Shown here: positions 16,578 through 25,336 of the stretch, piece by piece
Layout of the letters: the number at the start of each line of letters is the position of its first letter
Numbering within the stretch: position 1 is the first letter of the stretch
From: WHSM01 sp036375165
GTDB taxonomy: Bacteria; Actinomycetota; Actinomycetes; Mycobacteriales; Micromonosporaceae
NCBI GenBank assembly: GCA_036375165.1
Contig: DASUSI010000024.1
Location: 13,770 to 77,769 of the forward strand
DNA length: 64,000 bases
Direction of reading: 5' to 3'
The notes under the pieces: model-generated
The model's database searches: none
Told to the model about the DNA's origin: nothing
Seen by the model: only the letters and a program-made list of their open reading frames with translations
Translations under genes and position numbers: made by a program

Positions 16578-17951
16578 TCAGCGGGCGGCGTGGCCCTTGA
16601 TCAGCTCGCGGAACCACTGGTACGAGTCCTTCGGGATCCGGCGCTGCGTGGCGTAGTCCACGTACACCAGGCCGAACCGCTCCCGGAACCCTTCCGCCCA
16701 CTCGAAGTTGTCCATCAGCGACCACACGAAGTAGCCGCGCACGTCGGCCCCGGACTCGATCGCTGAGGCGACGGCGCCCAGGTGCGCCTCGTGGTAGCGG
16801 ATCCGGTCGCCGTCCGCCACCCGTCCCGACGGGTCCGGCACGTCGTGGTACGAACAGCCACTCTCCGTGACGTACAGCGGTGGCACCCGGGGGCCATACC
16901 GCTCGGTGAAGGCGACCAGGATCTCCCGCAGGCCGTCCGGCACCACGGACCACCCGAAGTCGGTCACCGGGTGGCCGGGCAGCGCGCGCAGTTCGAACGG
17001 CAGTCCCGGCGGCAGCAGCCCGCCCTCCAGCACCGACCCGGCATCACCGGCATCACCGCCGCCGGTCGCGGCGACCACAGCGGGTTGGTAGTAGTTGATC
17101 CCGAACCAGTCCAGCGGGGTGGAGATGACAGTGAGGTCATCGGCCACCGGTCCCGGCATCGCCGTGTCGTACCCCTCCGGGTACCGGCCCAGCAGGATGG
17201 GGTCGGCGAACAGCCAGTTCGCCAGGGTCGAGTACGTCTCGGCGGCGGTCACGTCCGCTTCGGCCCGGGATGCCGGCCAGGCCGGGCTGTGGTTGGAGGC
17301 GATGCCGATCCGCTGGCAGCCGGCGGCCCGCAACGCCTGCACCGCCAGGCCGTGCCCGAGCAGCAGGTGGTGTACCACCGGCAGCGCCTCGAAGCCGAGT
17401 TGCCTGCCCGGTGCGTGGTATCCGGTGGCGTAGCCGAACATCGCGACCACCACCGGCTCGTTGAGCGGCATCCACATCCGCACCCGGTCGCCGAGCCGTT
17501 CCCCGACCACCGTGGCGTACTCCGCGAGCCGGTACGCGGTGTCGCGCGACAGCCACCCTCCCGTGTCCTCCAGGGTCTGCGGCAGGTCCCAGTGGAACAG
17601 CGTCGCGACCGGGGCGATCCCCGCCTCGCACAGCGAGTCCACCAGCCGGTCGTAGAAGTCCAGCCCGGCGGGGTTGACCGGGCCGGTCCCCTGCGGCAGT
17701 ACCCGGGGCCAGGACACCGAGAACCGGTACGCCCCCACCCCGAGGTCGGACATCAGCGCGACGTCGTCCTGGTAGCGGTGGTAGTGGTCGCACGCCACCG
17801 CGCCGGTGTCACCGTTTTTCACCCGGCCTGGCTGTTCGCAGAAGGTGTCCCACACCGACCGGCCCCGCCCGTCCTCGGTCACCGCGCCCTCGATCTGGTA
17901 CGCGGCCGTGGCGACTCCGAACAGGAAGTCAGCGGGAAGTCTCGGCACCAT
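16578..17951 (-). CDS. GH1 beta-glucosidase
   Basis: 457 residues from ATG 17951 (GAGGAGGCCCG). It starts with 'LPADFLFGVATAAYQIEGAV', the GH1 N-terminal signature. The acid/base is in 'MPLNEPVVVAMFGYATGYHAPG' (Glu ~164) and the nucleophile in 'PLYVTESGCSYHD' (Glu ~363; TESG in place of the commoner TENG). The C-terminal 'GYFVWSLMDNFEWAEGFRERFGLVYVDY' is fully conserved. Cytoplasmic retaining beta-glycosidase, cleaving glucosides brought in by the transporter encoded 13 nt upstream in the same operon. Activity is firm; aglycone specificity is open. Confidence 0.92.
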   Translation of the reverse strand: MVPRLPADFLFGVATAAYQIEGAVTEDGRGRSVWDTFCEQPGRVKNGDTGAVACDHYHRYQDDVALMSDLGVGAYRFSVSWPRVLPQGTGPVNPAGLDFYDRLVDSLCEAGIAPVATLFHWDLPQTLEDTGGWLSRDTAYRLAEYATVVGERLGDRVRMWMPLNEPVVVAMFGYATGYHAPGRQLGFEALPVVHHLLLGHGLAVQALRAAGCQRIGIASNHSPAWPASRAEADVTAAETYSTLANWLFADPILLGRYPEGYDTAMPGPVADDLTVISTPLDWFGINYYQPAVVAATGGGDAGDAGSVLEGGLLPPGLPFELRALPGHPVTDFGWSVVPDGLREILVAFTERYGPRVPPLYVTESGCSYHDVPDPSGRVADGDRIRYHEAHLGAVASAIESGADVRGYFVWSLMDNFEWAEGFRERFGLVYVDYATQRRIPKDSYQWFRELIKGHAAR

Positions 17952-17964
17952 CGGGCCTCCTCGG

Positions 17965-19260
17965 TCAGGCAACGGACTTGATGCGGTAGACGAGTACGGC
18001 CCCGAGCAGTCCGACCAGCCCGGACACCAGGTAGAGCGCGGCGTACCCGGTGGTCACGCGGTCAGCTCCGGCCAGCGACGCGAGCCACGCCCCGGCCCCG
18101 GCGACCAGCGGTGCGGCGACCACCGGGGCGAGCACCTGGGGCAGTGTGTTCGCCACGTTGATCACGCCGAGGTCCTTGGCCCGGTCGGCGGCGGCCGGCA
18201 GCACCTGGGTCACCAGGGCGAAGTCGACGGAGGTGTACGTGCCGAACCCGATCCCCAGCACCACGGCGGCGAGCACCGCGCCCGGCCAGGTCTGCCACCC
18301 GGCGAGTAGGAACGCGGCCACCGACATCAGCACCCCGGCCCAGCAGACGAATACCCGCCGCTTGCCGATCCGGTCCGACCAGTAGCCACCCAGTGTCACG
18401 GTGGCCAGCAGGGTGAGTGCGTTCAGCGCGGTGAGCAGGAAGACGCCGGTTTCCGGGTCGGGGAGCCGTACCGCGTATTTGAGGAAGAAGAACAGGTAGA
18501 GCAGGGCGATCGCGTTGCCCAGGTTGATCAGGAATCGGGTGGCCCAGGCCCAGGCGAAGTCCGGGTACGCGCGTGGGCTGAGCCAGAACCCGCGCAGGAA
18601 CGTCCGGAGGTCGAAGGCTGGACGGCGATCGGGAGCCAGCACCCGGTCCCGGCGCAGCAGCACGTACGGCAGGCAGCCGGCCAGCACCACGACCGCGCAG
18701 GCCAGGTATCCGGCGAGCACGCCTCCGGCGAGGGTGGCGAGTCCGGTGCCGGCCATCACGCCGACGGTCTGCGCCACCCCGAACCAGGCTCCGCCGGCCC
18801 CCCGGTCGGCGACCGGCACCTGGTCGGGGATGGCCGCGGACAGCGCCGCGAACGGGGCGTTCAGCGCGACCTGCACCAGACACCAGCCGACGATCATGGT
18901 GGCGATGCTGGTCGCCGAGCCGAGCAGCAGCAGGCTGACCGCACCGGCGGTGGCGCCGCCGAGCACCCACGGGATCCGCCGACCGTACCGGGAGGTGGTG
19001 CGGTCCGACAGGGCTCCCCAGAGCGGGTTGGCCACCAGGGAGAACGCCGCGCCGACCCCGGCGACGAGCCCCAGTACCGCTTCCTTGTGTCCGGGCGAGA
19101 CCGTCTCGGCCTGCCTGGCGAGCAGGATCTGCAGGGGGCCGTACCAGCCGACGAAGACGCCGACGGTGGCGAGCGAGAAGGCGAAGGTCCAACGCGCGGG
19201 GACGCGTTGCATGGGTTCGGCGAGCGGGTCGCGGTCGGCGGCCAGGGGTGTTGACGTCAT
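17965..19260 (-). CDS. MFS / GPH-type sugar transporter
   Basis: 431 residues from ATG 19260 (GGGAGGCCCGGCCGGC). About 12 hydrophobic helices. 'NPLWGALSDRTTSRYGRRIPWVLGGA' after helix 2 is the MFS signature loop, and 'GGYWSDRIGKRRVFVCWAGVL' its second-half repeat. This resembles MFS carriers paired with GH1 or GH3 enzymes in actinobacteria. The 13-nt gap to the beta-glucosidase argues that it imports the glucoside hydrolysed by that enzyme. No sugar-responsive repressor gene is adjacent, so regulation is unseen. Confidence 0.82.
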   Translation of the reverse strand: MTSTPLAADRDPLAEPMQRVPARWTFAFSLATVGVFVGWYGPLQILLARQAETVSPGHKEAVLGLVAGVGAAFSLVANPLWGALSDRTTSRYGRRIPWVLGGATAGAVSLLLLGSATSIATMIVGWCLVQVALNAPFAALSAAIPDQVPVADRGAGGAWFGVAQTVGVMAGTGLATLAGGVLAGYLACAVVVLAGCLPYVLLRRDRVLAPDRRPAFDLRTFLRGFWLSPRAYPDFAWAWATRFLINLGNAIALLYLFFFLKYAVRLPDPETGVFLLTALNALTLLATVTLGGYWSDRIGKRRVFVCWAGVLMSVAAFLLAGWQTWPGAVLAAVVLGIGFGTYTSVDFALVTQVLPAAADRAKDLGVINVANTLPQVLAPVVAAPLVAGAGAWLASLAGADRVTTGYAALYLVSGLVGLLGAVLVYRIKSVA

Positions 19261-19396
19261 GCCGGCCGGGCCTCCCGGAGTTCGTACCGCGGGCCGCATC
19301 AAAAGGTGGAGCTGTTTCGCGAGGAACGTACTGGTTCGTGGTCAGTCGCTGCAATACCCCATCAGGGCCGGGAATCCTGTCCCACGTCGAACCCGG

Positions 19397-20653
19397 TCAG
19401 GCAGGTGCCGGACCCGCGGTGGCCGGTAGCGGGGCACCTCGTACCCCGGTCATCAGGAAGCCGCTGCGCAACCGGGCCGGAATCCGGTTCAGCGGGTAAC
19501 TCAGATCCTGGTCGGGTACGTGGTAGTCGAGTCCGGCGAGCAGTCGTACCGCCGGCTTCAGCAACTCCACTGTGACCTGTTCCCCGGCGCAGCGGTGACC
19601 GGTCTCGGCCTCACCGCCACCGTGTGGGAGGTAGTGGTACGGCCCGACCACGCGGCCGGCGAACCGGTCCGGGTCGAAGACCTCCGGGTCGGCCCAGATC
19701 CGTGGATCGTGGTTGATCCCGTACAGGTCGAGCAGGGTGAGCCGGCCGCGCCGGAACTCGTGGTCCTGCCAGGAGAAGTCGCGTTGCACCCGGGCTCCGA
19801 GGAACGGCGCGAACGGGTAGAACCGCCGGACCTCCTGTATGAAGTGCTCGGTGTCGCCGTCGCGCAGCCGGGCACGCCACTGTGGACTCCGGTGCAGGGC
19901 GTGGCCGGCGAAGGCGGCGTACCAGCAGACCGCCACGGTCGGCCGGATCACGTTGAGCAACTCCACCGCGGCGACCGGCACCGGTAACAGCCTCCCGGCG
20001 GGGTCCGTACCGGTGGCGAAGGCGTGCGTGGCGGTGTCCTCCGGCACTCGCAGCAGGTCGGCCCGGATGTCGCGGATCACCTTCTGCGCCCACCCTTCGG
20101 CCTGGTGCCGGGCCTGCCGGGCGCGCCAGTGCCGGGGGGCGAGCGTGGCGAACCCGTCGACCATCTCGACCAGGGTGCGGGCCAATTCGGCGTTGCCGGC
20201 CACGGGGAGCGGGGCACCGGCCCAGGCACACGCCACCCGGGTCAGCACTTCGCTCGCCTCATCGAACAACACCACCCGGCCGGTCTCGACCCAGCGGCAG
20301 GCCGCCGACTCCCAGGCTTCCGCGGCGATGTCGCTGAGCGCGGCCAGCCGCCGCGGGGTTATCAGTGACATGAACAGCGCCTTGCGGGCACGGTGCGCCG
20401 CGCCGTCCAGGGTCTGCACCCCGTCCTGGCCGAACAGGGTCTCCTTGATCGGGTTCGGCATCGCGGCACGCCGCTGGAACAGCCCGTCGTCGTAGAACAG
20501 GGCAGCGGCTTCCGGGCCGGTCAGGCAGGTCACTGATCGACCGAGCAGGCGCACGTCGAACACGTCCTTGTCCCGGTCGCGGGCCTCGGTAGAGATGAAT
20601 TCATACCCCAAAGCCGCCATTCGGACAGTACGGTCGGGCGGCGGCTTCTTCAT
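19397..20653 (-). CDS. CYP152-family P450 (fatty-acid peroxygenase type)
   Basis: 418 residues from ATG 20653, where the sequence (MAALGYEFISTEARDRDKDVFDVRLLG) aligns with the start of CYP152 enzymes. The I-helix has 'VIRPTVAVCWYAAFAG': the Arg-Pro pair near residue 236 replaces the acid-Thr pair of ordinary P450s and binds the fatty-acid carboxylate. The heme loop is 'GGGEAETGHRCAGE' with Cys ~355. CYP152 members use H2O2 directly to hydroxylate (alpha/beta) or decarboxylate fatty acids, needing no redox partner. The neighbours (GH1 operon, tex) give no pathway, so it probably acts alone on lipids. Confidence 0.88.
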   Translation of the reverse strand: MKKPPPDRTVRMAALGYEFISTEARDRDKDVFDVRLLGRSVTCLTGPEAAALFYDDGLFQRRAAMPNPIKETLFGQDGVQTLDGAAHRARKALFMSLITPRRLAALSDIAAEAWESAACRWVETGRVVLFDEASEVLTRVACAWAGAPLPVAGNAELARTLVEMVDGFATLAPRHWRARQARHQAEGWAQKVIRDIRADLLRVPEDTATHAFATGTDPAGRLLPVPVAAVELLNVIRPTVAVCWYAAFAGHALHRSPQWRARLRDGDTEHFIQEVRRFYPFAPFLGARVQRDFSWQDHEFRRGRLTLLDLYGINHDPRIWADPEVFDPDRFAGRVVGPYHYLPHGGGEAETGHRCAGEQVTVELLKPAVRLLAGLDYHVPDQDLSYPLNRIPARLRSGFLMTGVRGAPLPATAGPAPA

Positions 20654-20780
20654 GTCCCGGTCCGTACCCAGTGGCAGGGCCGGGGCAACGTCCCCGAACG
20701 GGTGTCCTGGCACGCGGAATGTCAGCCGGAGGCTGCACAATGACACGCCGTAGTTCAGGCGAGCATGCGGAAAGGCGATC

Positions 20781-23207
20781 GTGACCACATCTGTACCGGA
20801 ACCCGTCCCAGCCTCTGTGCCGGCGGCCCCCGGGGCCACGCCGACGACCCTGCACCAGCGGATCGCCGAGGAGCTCGGCGTCAGAGAGAACCAGGTGACC
20901 GCCGCGGTCACCCTGCTCGACGGCGGCGCGACCGTGCCGTTCATCTCCCGTTACCGCAAGGAGTTGACCGGCGCGCTGGACGACGCGCAGTTGCGGACCC
21001 TGGAGGAACGCCTGCGCTACCTGCGCGAGCTGGAGGAACGCCGGGCGGTGGTGCTCGATTCGATCCGGCAGCAGGGCAAGCTCACCGAGGATTTGACCGC
21101 GCAGATCATGACGGCCGACACCAAGGCGCGGCTGGAGGACATCTACCTGCCGTACAAGCCGAAACGGCGCACCAAGGCACAGATCGCACGGGAGAACGGC
21201 CTGGAACCCCTCGCGGACGCGCTGCTGGCGGACCCGATGCTGGATCCGTCCGGCACCGCCCAGGACTACGTCACCGAGGCGGTGCCGGACGCGGCGGCGG
21301 CGCTGGAGGGCGCGCGGGCGATCCTGGTGGAACGGTTCGCTGAAGACGCCGACCTGATCGGGGCGCTGCGGGAGAAGCTGTGGCAGCGGGGTCGCCTGGT
21401 GTCCCGGGTACGGGAGGGCGCGGCGGAGAAGGGCGCGAAGTTCTCGGACTACTTCGACTTTGAGGAGCCGTACCCGTCGTTGCCGTCGCACCGGATCCTG
21501 GCGCTGTTCCGGGGTGAGAAGGAGGAGGTGCTTGACCTCACCTTCGACCCGGAGCCGTCCCCGGACGTCCCCGAAGGACCCAGTGGGTACGAAGTGGACA
21601 TTGCCGCGAGGTTCCGGGTCGCGGATCTGGGTCGGCCGGCGGACCGGTGGCTGAACGACACGGTGCGGTGGGCGTGGCGTACCCGGATCCTGGTCAAGCT
21701 GGGGATCGACCTGCGGGGCCGGCTGTGGCAGTTCGCCGAGGACGAGGCGGTACGGGTGTTCGCCACGAACCTGCGGGACCTGCTGCTCGCCGCGCCGGCC
21801 GGGGCGCGGACCACGATGGGCCTGGACCCTGGTTTCCGGACCGGGGTGAAGGTGGCGGTGGTGGATCCGACCGGCAAGGTGCTCGCCACCGGGGTGATCC
21901 ACCCGCACCAGCCGGCGAACCACTGGGACGAGTCGATCGCGGCGCTGGCGAAGCTGTGCGCGGCCCACAAGGTGGAGCTGGTGGCGATCGGCAACGGTAC
22001 GGCGTCCCGGGAGACCGACCGGCTGGTCACCGAGTTGGTCAGGAAGCATCCGGCGCTCGGGCTGACCAAGATCGTGGTGTCGGAGGCCGGCGCTTCGGTG
22101 TATTCGGCGTCGGCGTACGCGTCTGAGGAGCTTCCCGGGATGGACGTGTCGCTGCGCGGGGCGGTGTCGATCGCCCGCCGGTTGCAGGACCCGTTGGCCG
22201 AGTTGGTGAAGATCGACCCGAAGTCGATCGGGGTCGGGCAGTACCAGCACGACTTGGCGGAGGGCAGCCTGTCCCGTTCCCTGGACGCGGTGGTGGAGGA
22301 CTGTGTGAACGCGGTCGGGGTGGATGTGAACACCGCGTCGGTGCCGCTGCTGTCCCGGGTGTCGGGGATCAGCGCGGGACTGGCGCAGAGCATCGTGTTG
22401 CACCGGGACAGCAACGGCCCGTTTCGGACCCGGAAGGCGCTGAAGCAGGTGCCCCGGCTGGGCCCGAAGGCGTTCGAGCAGTGCGCCGGGTTCCTGCGGA
22501 TCCCGGGTGGTGATGACCCGCTGGACAGTTCCGGGGTGCATCCAGAGGCGTATTCGGTGGTACGCCGGATCTTGACCGCCACGGACGGCGATATTTGTTC
22601 GTTGATCGGGAACAGCCGGGTGTTGCGCACGCTGAAGCCGACCGAGTTCGTGGACGACACTTTCGGCCTGCCGACCGTCACGGACATTCTCGCGGAGTTG
22701 GAGAAGCCGGGCCGGGACCCGCGTCCGGAGTTCCGCACCGCAACGTTCGCGGAGGGTGTGGAGAAGCTGTCAGATCTGAATCCCGGAATGGTGCTGGAGG
22801 GCGTGGTCACGAACGTGGCGGCGTTCGGCGCGTTCGTGGACGTCGGGGTTCACCAGGACGGCCTGGTTCACGTGTCCGCGATGTCTCACAACTTCGTGAA
22901 GGACCCGCGTGACGTGGTGAAGTCGGGTGACCTGGTACGGGTGAAGGTGCTCGATGTGGACGTGCCCCGGCAGCGGATCTCGCTGACGCTGCGGCTGGAG
23001 GACGAGGCGACTCCGGCCCGGCAGGACCGCGCCCCGGGTGGCGACGGTCGGCCGCGTGGCGGCCAAGGGGGCGGCCAGGGGGGTAAGAGCGACCGCCGTG
23101 ACCAGGGCCGCCGGGGTCAGAGTCGGCAGGGTCAGGTGCGGCAGGGACGCGGCAGCGACCCGCAGGGTGCGATGGCGGAAGCGCTGCGCCGGGCCGGGCT
23201 CGCCTGA
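20781..23207 (+). CDS. tex: Tex-like RNA-binding transcription accessory protein
   Basis: 808 residues, GTG start with GGAAAGGCGATC. Domains in order: N-terminal helical 'Tex_N' (LHQRIAEELGVRENQVTAAVTLLDGG ATVPFISRYRKE), a YqgF-like RNase H fold ('MGLDPGFRTGVKVAVVDPTG', ~350-480), a helix-hairpin-helix region (~500-620) and an S1 domain ('GMVLEGVVTNVAAFGAFVDVG', ~660-735). It ends in a Gly/Arg/Gln-rich basic tail of ~55 residues that probably binds RNA. Tex is a widespread cytoplasmic factor affecting transcription and toxin expression. Housekeeping gene; followed by a strong hairpin. Confidence 0.95.
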   Translation: MTTSVPEPVPASVPAAPGATPTTLHQRIAEELGVRENQVTAAVTLLDGGATVPFISRYRKELTGALDDAQLRTLEERLRYLRELEERRAVVLDSIRQQGKLTEDLTAQIMTADTKARLEDIYLPYKPKRRTKAQIARENGLEPLADALLADPMLDPSGTAQDYVTEAVPDAAAALEGARAILVERFAEDADLIGALREKLWQRGRLVSRVREGAAEKGAKFSDYFDFEEPYPSLPSHRILALFRGEKEEVLDLTFDPEPSPDVPEGPSGYEVDIAARFRVADLGRPADRWLNDTVRWAWRTRILVKLGIDLRGRLWQFAEDEAVRVFATNLRDLLLAAPAGARTTMGLDPGFRTGVKVAVVDPTGKVLATGVIHPHQPANHWDESIAALAKLCAAHKVELVAIGNGTASRETDRLVTELVRKHPALGLTKIVVSEAGASVYSASAYASEELPGMDVSLRGAVSIARRLQDPLAELVKIDPKSIGVGQYQHDLAEGSLSRSLDAVVEDCVNAVGVDVNTASVPLLSRVSGISAGLAQSIVLHRDSNGPFRTRKALKQVPRLGPKAFEQCAGFLRIPGGDDPLDSSGVHPEAYSVVRRILTATDGDICSLIGNSRVLRTLKPTEFVDDTFGLPTVTDILAELEKPGRDPRPEFRTATFAEGVEKLSDLNPGMVLEGVVTNVAAFGAFVDVGVHQDGLVHVSAMSHNFVKDPRDVVKSGDLVRVKVLDVDVPRQRISLTLRLEDEATPARQDRAPGGDGRPRGGQGGGQGGKSDRRDQGRRGQSRQGQVRQGRGSDPQGAMAEALRRAGLA

Positions 23208-23220
23208 GCCGTACATAATC

Positions 23221-23262
23221 GTCTGGGGCCTCCGTGGTCAGACCACTGTGGAGGTCCCAGAC
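23221..23262 (+). terminator. Probable tex terminator hairpin
   Basis: Inverted repeat beginning GTCTGGGGCCTCC and ending GGAGGTCCCAGAC, 13 nt after the tex stop, with further pairing TGGT/ACCA inside. No U-tract, as is usual in high-GC actinomycetes. Also faces the end of the convergent gene at 23355. Confidence 0.6.
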
Positions 23263-23354
23263 GGGGTACATCGGGCGGGAGGGTCGGCGAGGACGAGAGG
23301 ATGTCAGGTTCGTACTCGATCAGGCCCGTGACCTGATCCGGTCGGGAACCACGG

Positions 23355-23696
23355 CTAGCTCAGTTCGAGTTCGCGCAGCGCCCATTCGTACCGGCGCATC
23401 ATCTCCTCGTAGTCGGTCACGTACAGGCCATACCCGAAGTCCTGGAACAGCAGCTTGCCGATTGTCAGGAACTTCTCGGTCTCGGGCGTGGCAAGCAGTT
23501 TGACCAGGGCGTCGTACTCGCCCTCGATGAACCAGAAGCTCTTGCCAGTCGGCGCGAAGAAGGTCTTCGGCTCCGTGAACATGCCTTCGGCCGCCTTCTT
23601 GGTGAAGAATTCCTCAACCTCGTGGGAGTACTTCACGGCAGCCTTCTCGCGTCCCGGGAATGCCTGCCCGAACGTGGTGACCATCGCAGCCTTCAT
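23355..23696 (-). CDS. Conserved hypothetical protein, 113 aa
   Basis: The ATG has an excellent GGAGGTGACGAT site. The sequence starts MKAAMVTTFGQAFPGREKAAVKYSHEVEEFF and contains 'SFWFIEGEYDALVKLLATPETEKFLTIGKLLFQDFGYGLY', which looks like a dimeric alpha/beta-barrel (NIPSNAP- or ABM-like) fold of the kind seen in small stress or monooxygenase-related proteins. No catalytic residues recognised. Its composition is lower in GC than the neighbours. Stand-alone gene between tex and the GPP34 module. Function unknown. Confidence 0.65.
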   Translation of the reverse strand: MKAAMVTTFGQAFPGREKAAVKYSHEVEEFFTKKAAEGMFTEPKTFFAPTGKSFWFIEGEYDALVKLLATPETEKFLTIGKLLFQDFGYGLYVTDYEEMMRRYEWALRELELS

Positions 23697-23893
23697 ATCG
23701 TCACCTCCTTCCGGCCCGTCGCCGCCGGGCCACCCCGCCTACCCACCACACTTCGCCGTTGAAAAACCGTGCAGCAGGGACGTAGGTCCCGCAATTCGCC
23801 ACTGGAAGTCCCGTCCAGAGCCCGCCCGAGATCTCTCGCACTTCCCCGAGATCTCGGGCGGTTTCGTCTGTGAGGGCTGTTGCCGCCGCTGGG

Positions 23894-24649
23894 CTATATG
23901 GGCGCTTTGTAATTGGTGATCGTGGCGGTGATGTCGCGGATGGTGGGGTCGGTCTGCTGTTCGAGGAGGTGTTTCTGCCAGTGGTGGAGGTGTCCGGGGT
24001 CGATGTCCCTTTGGTAGAGGTGGGGGGTGAGCCGGAGTGTGGTGACCAGAGCGGACAGCGCCAACGCGCGGGGGTCGGGTCGTTGGGTCCCGGCGCGGTA
24101 GTGGTCGAGCATGCGGCGGATGCGTCCCCGGGCGCGGACGGGGTAGGCGCGTCGGGTGGGGACGTACGCCAGGCGGCGGCGGAATGACCAGAAGCGTTTG
24201 CGGGTGGTGTGGTGGATGATGCCGGCTGCGACCAGGTCGGCCTGTACCCGCTGGTAGAGGCCGGTGTCGGCGAACTGTTGGACGAAGTCGTGCAGTCTGA
24301 GGGTGCCGCCGGATTGTGAGAGGAGGGTGAGCGCGGTGTCGGTGATCCGGTCGCCGGTCGCGTCGTCGTTCATGATCGTGATGCGGCCTGGGTCTCTGGT
24401 GAGGACGCCTTCTCGAACGTTGTCCTGCCATCCGATCCGGACTCGTTTGGTCAGCCACAACTCCAGCAGCACGGCTGCCGCGAGTCCACGGTGGAGTGTT
24501 TTCTCGTTGACGTGCTGGTTGCCGGTGTCGTCGTCGTGGGCGATCAGGAACAGTTCGGTGGGCAAGGACATCGGAGTGGGATCCTCGTCGGTGGGCAGGA
24601 TCCGCTTGAGCCGGTCCAAGGCGGTGCGCTCCATGAGTTGAACGGCCAT
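23894..24649 (-). CDS. GPP34 (Golgi phosphoprotein 3-like) protein, copy A
   Basis: 251 residues; GGAGGAG precedes the ATG. 'SLPTELFLIAHDDDTGNQHVNEKTL' followed by 'GLAAAVLLELWLTKRVRI' is the GPP34 N-terminal signature. The body continues with 'LTLLSQSGGTLRLHDFVQQFADTGLYQRVQADLVAAGII' and 'ALALSALVTTLRLT'. Eukaryotic GOLPH3 binds PI4P; the bacterial versions are very common in actinomycetes and of unknown role, presumably at the membrane surface. A paralogue with the same layout lies at 61688-62455. Both are followed on the far side by a Cys-motif protein and a divergent XRE gene. Confidence 0.85.
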   Translation of the reverse strand: MAVQLMERTALDRLKRILPTDEDPTPMSLPTELFLIAHDDDTGNQHVNEKTLHRGLAAAVLLELWLTKRVRIGWQDNVREGVLTRDPGRITIMNDDATGDRITDTALTLLSQSGGTLRLHDFVQQFADTGLYQRVQADLVAAGIIHHTTRKRFWSFRRRLAYVPTRRAYPVRARGRIRRMLDHYRAGTQRPDPRALALSALVTTLRLTPHLYQRDIDPGHLHHWQKHLLEQQTDPTIRDITATITNYKAPI

Positions 24650-24749
24650 CGGTCAACATCTCCTCCAATACGGCATTTGTGCTGTTACCTGTGGGGTGTG
24701 TCGGCGCATCTGGCGCCGGGTTCGCCGCCGTCCGGCCCCTCCTTTCCCA

Positions 24750-24811
24750 CGGTTTAACGATTTCTCGTTGCTAAGACGGCCTTCATAACAACGAAAAGTC
24801 CACAAACCATG
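24750..24811. repeat. Dispersed palindromic repeat, copy 3
   Basis: Starts CGGTTTAACGATTTCTCGTT and ends AAAGTCCACAAACCATG. It overlaps the 3' end of the small membrane-protein gene at 24783 and supplies its last ~10 codons (WFVDFSLL). Same orientation as copies 4 and 5. Confidence 0.8.
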
Positions 24812-25121
24812 CGCGCACACGGGACTGGTGGGTCGGTTCACGGGACCAGCCGAGCGCGGCAACCACAGTCAGGACCAGCCCGACCAACGCCGGTAACGCG
24901 AGCCAGGCGATCCGGTTCCCCGCCGGCCCCACCAGCGGGTCAGTACCCCCGGCGACGAGTCGGGCGTCCCGGCGGTCCCGGCACGGGTACACGTCTCCGC
25001 AGGCGCGGCACCGGCCCGTCCACCAGTCCCGCACGTGAATCCGCAGGTACGACCTGGCGACTTCCACCGCACCCCCGAACGGCAACACCCGCCGCACAAC
25101 AGCGGGACCTCGACCCGTCAT
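24783..25121 (-). CDS. Cys-motif membrane protein whose end is encoded by a repeat
   Basis: 112 residues, GGAAGGACGTGTAG before the ATG. 'TGRCRACGDVYPCRDRRDARLV' holds a CxxCxxxxxC motif (possible metal or [Fe-S] site) and is followed by one transmembrane helix (IAWLALPALVGLVLTVVAALG). The last residues (AWFVDFSLL) come from dispersed repeat copy 3, so the original C-terminus has been replaced or the repeat inserted at the stop. In copy B of the module the Cys motif and the TM helix are on two separate, overlapping genes (62750, 62541); here they are one protein. Role unknown, probably linked to the GPP34 and XRE neighbours. Confidence 0.6.
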   Translation of the reverse strand: MTGRGPAVVRRVLPFGGAVEVARSYLRIHVRDWWTGRCRACGDVYPCRDRRDARLVAGGTDPLVGPAGNRIAWLALPALVGLVLTVVAALGWSREPTHQSRVRAWFVDFSLL

Positions 25122-25243
25122 CTACACGTCCTTCCTGGTCCTGAACCCGGGCACGGCGAATACGCCCATCTGGCGGGCGACTCCGTCCACTAGGGACAAG
25201 CGCACGCTACCTTGACGGCCGGCCAAATGACAATATTTCAACT

Positions 25244-25282
25244 GGGTCGACCGTTTCTCTGTCTACTGTTGCCGGTCGACCC
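25244..25282. promoter_or_regulatory. Two GGTCGACC palindromes upstream of the XRE gene
   Basis: The 8-bp perfect palindrome GGTCGACC occurs twice, centres 29 bp apart, each flanked symmetrically (GGGTCGACC ... GGTCGACCC), in an AT-richer stretch 55-95 bp before the XRE start. Likely operator for this divergent promoter, probably bound by the XRE protein itself (inference). Confidence 0.45.
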
Positions 25283-25336
25283 TCGATACGTGTTAAATAT
25301 CGGATGCCCCAGGTATTCGATCTTTAAGGTGGTTGC

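Noticed and set aside
20601..22541. 646-aa minus-strand open frame
   Set aside because: Antisense shadow of tex, rich in His/Arg/Gly/Gln with no domain.
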